Both the position numbers and the translations under genes were made by a program. A stretch of 23,228 bases of DNA from an uncultured Clostridia bacterium (lineage in GTDB: Bacteria > Bacillota > Clostridia > Oscillospirales > Acutalibacteraceae), in assembly GCA_947628595.1 (NCBI GenBank), contig CANRAN010000005.1:1-23228 (forward strand), written 5' to 3'. Position 1 is the stretch's first letter, and the number at the start of each line of letters is the position of its first letter. Below are positions 22,147-23,228 of this stretch, piece after piece. Below the pieces are notes generated by a model. It did not search any database. It worked only from the letters and a program-made list of their open reading frames with translations, and was not told the origin of the DNA.

Positions 22147-23228
22147 TTACTCCTCAACCTTATACGATTTACCGTCCTCAGCCAAAATACCGCCGCTTCT
22201 CGGATACTGATGTTTACCATCACCATCATTGAATACTAACTTAGGCTCACCGAATATTCCAGACTTAATCGTATAGCTGTATACTCCATCCGAACCCTTA
22301 GTCATAGCTTCCCCGGGCCAATCTGCATTCTTTGTAGTGACATCACCCTCCTGATATACATAAACATTAACACTGTCACTCCAATCATCGGGCTTTGTGA
22401 AGCTTATTACAATATCACTTCCCTCAGCAGCTTCCCCAACAGAATATGAAGAACCTAAAGTCACCTTAAGACCCTCCTGCTGTTTCTCGGGAAATTGATT
22501 ATTATTATCATTAAAAATAATTAACGGGTCACTTATACCCTCGGGTACATCATATGAATATGTTCCGTCACCATTATTTGTCATCTCAACACCGGGCCAC
22601 TCAGCATTTTCATCTGTATCATTGTTATATACATAGGCGTAAATCTTATCGCCCCAACCCTCCGGCTTTGTAAACTTAACAGCAGAGCCTGACTGACCGG
22701 AATCTGATTGTGCTGTAACAGAATTGCCTACCGTACTGCTATGCTCAGACTCGGCATTACCCGTTCCGCTCAATACAAACACCACTATAATTATTATCAC
22801 TATAACAAGCACTGCAACAATAACTATGCCTAATACAGGCATTTTCTTATTTGCCGACTGCTGCTGTACCGGAGGATAATTATTGCGAGATGCAGGGTTA
22901 AAGGTAGCATTAGTATCAAACTGAGACCTTGTTGGCGGCTCATACTTTTTTCTCATACTCTCTATATCATCCAAATCATCGGAAACATTTTCCTCCGGCT
23001 TTGGTGATGTTGACCACTGATTACTTACCTGTGATTCAGACTGTTGTACAGAAGATTCGTTAGGATTGGTTTTCGACTGCCAATTTGTCACCTGCTCAGG
23101 CTGCTGCATTGGCGGCTGTGCAGGCTGTTCCTGTGACTCAGCAGGATTCGCTGTCCACTGTCTCTTTGTTCTCTGCTCAGGCTGCTGCATTGGCGGCTGT
23201 GCAGGCTGTTCCTGTGACTCAGCAGGAT
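22147..23228 (-). CDS. Membrane protein with Pro/Gln repeats and two CBM26-like starch-binding modules (5' end beyond window)
   Basis: At least 359 codons; the frame is open to the right edge, so the true start is not in the window (the Met at 23190 lies inside a repeat). Numbering from that Met: Pro/Gln/Ser-rich repeats at 1-70; MRKKYEPPTR at 79-88; basic KK followed by a membrane helix at about 118-140; a Ser-rich linker to 169; then module A (171-243) and module B (262-335). Both modules show F-T-K-P, Y-x-Y, WPG, G-x-YSY and FND motifs as in CBM26-type starch-binding domains. The positive charges before the helix suggest modules outside and repeats in the cytoplasm. No catalytic domain is seen in the visible part. 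It may bind starch at the cell surface, perhaps with a zinc-ribbon or signalling N-terminus outside the window (inference). Confidence 0.8.
   Translation of the reverse strand, partial: PAESQEQPAQPPMQQPEQRTKRQWTANPAESQEQPAQPPMQQPEQVTNWQSKTNPNESSVQQSESQVSNQWSTSPKPEENVSDDLDDIESMRKKYEPPTRSQFDTNATFNPASRNNYPPVQQQSANKKMPVLGIVIVAVLVIVIIIIVVFVLSGTGNAESEHSSTVGNSVTAQSDSGQSGSAVKFTKPEGWGDKIYAYVYNNDTDENAEWPGVEMTNNGDGTYSYDVPEGISDPLIIFNDNNNQFPEKQQEGLKVTLGSSYSVGEAAEGSDIVISFTKPDDWSDSVNVYVYQEGDVTTKNADWPGEAMTKGSDGVYSYTIKSGIFGEPKLVFNDGDGKHQYPRSGGILAEDGKSYKVEE
23092..23228. repeat. 81-bp tandem repeat in the Pro/Gln-rich region
   Basis: Bases 23092-23147 and 23173-23228 are identical over 56 bases with a period of 81 bp (27 codons). 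They encode the NPAESQEQPAQPPMQQPEQ type unit. A diverged third unit follows on the coding strand (NPNESSVQQSESQ). The array runs off the right edge, so its copy number is unknown. Confidence 0.9.

Noticed and set aside
1..23228. CRISPR array, tRNA, rRNA or transposon
   Set aside because: No spaced direct repeats, cloverleaf-like sequence, rRNA motif, transposase motif or terminal inverted repeats were seen on reading both strands.

Overview
The window reads as chromosomal DNA of a spore-forming Clostridia bacterium, probably Oscillospiraceae/Ruminococcaceae. Signs of this are the moderately AT-rich sequence with very AT-rich gene-free stretches, an HprK-type carbon-control kinase, the dipicolinate synthase pair dpaAB needed for spores, the Firmicutes phoH-ybeY-dgkA-era-yqzL-recO order, and a membrane protein with two starch-binding (CBM26-like) modules. 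The family assignment is inference; no rRNA or other taxonomic marker is present. No IS element, CRISPR array, tRNA or prophage gene was seen.

Layout. 1-338 (+): C-terminal end of lgt, ending at a shared hairpin. 401-4214 (-): hprK, murB, rapZ, whiA, read in that order. 4389-5585 (-): a GT4 glycosyltransferase with its own promoter. 5586-6031: a 446-base gene-free stretch that is far from empty. It holds the glycosyltransferase promoter, a consensus promoter followed by a pyrimidine-rich tract and a strong hairpin (possible small RNA), and a GC-rich hairpin block. 6032-13100 (-): one long housekeeping operon read as phoH, ybeY, dgkA, era, yqzL (56 codons, overlapping recO), recO, mutS2, and a YpmS-like membrane protein. 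Its promoter lies at 13178-13206. 13422-14775 (-): a FemX-like peptidoglycan aminoacyltransferase followed by a small acidic putative lipoprotein and a clear terminator. 14908-18177 (-): response regulator, histidine kinase and a membrane-anchored third protein whose start overlaps the kinase stop. 18414-20437 (-): a double-zinc-ribbon membrane protein and a TPM-domain protein coupled by ATGA, driven by a perfect TTGACA-17-TATAAT promoter. 20619-22045 (+): dpaA-dpaB, coupled by ATGA, with a sigma-K-like promoter. 22147-23228 (-): the starch-binding-module membrane protein, cut by the right edge, with an 81-bp tandem repeat.

How the genes fit together. The left half concerns envelope building and carbon control: Lgt lipoprotein lipidation, MurB precursor synthesis, the HprK kinase, and WhiA/RapZ. 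The middle operon covers ribosome maturation and rescue (YbeY, Era, MutS2), lipid-carrier recycling (DgkA/UdpK) and recombination (RecO). The right half is more variable: a cell-wall branching enzyme, a signalling system with an unknown accessory protein, a zinc-ribbon/TPM pair, spore DPA synthesis and a surface carbohydrate-binding protein. The least explained items are the possible small RNA at about 5701-5862, the third component of the two-component system, the TPM/zinc-ribbon pair, and the starch-binding protein, whose repeat region is predicted to be cytoplasmic.

Several start codons were corrected from the longest reading frame on the strength of ribosome binding sites and promoters (rapZ, the glycosyltransferase, recO, the response regulator, the TPM gene, the zinc-ribbon gene). 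All functional calls come from reading translations and motifs by eye; no database search was run.
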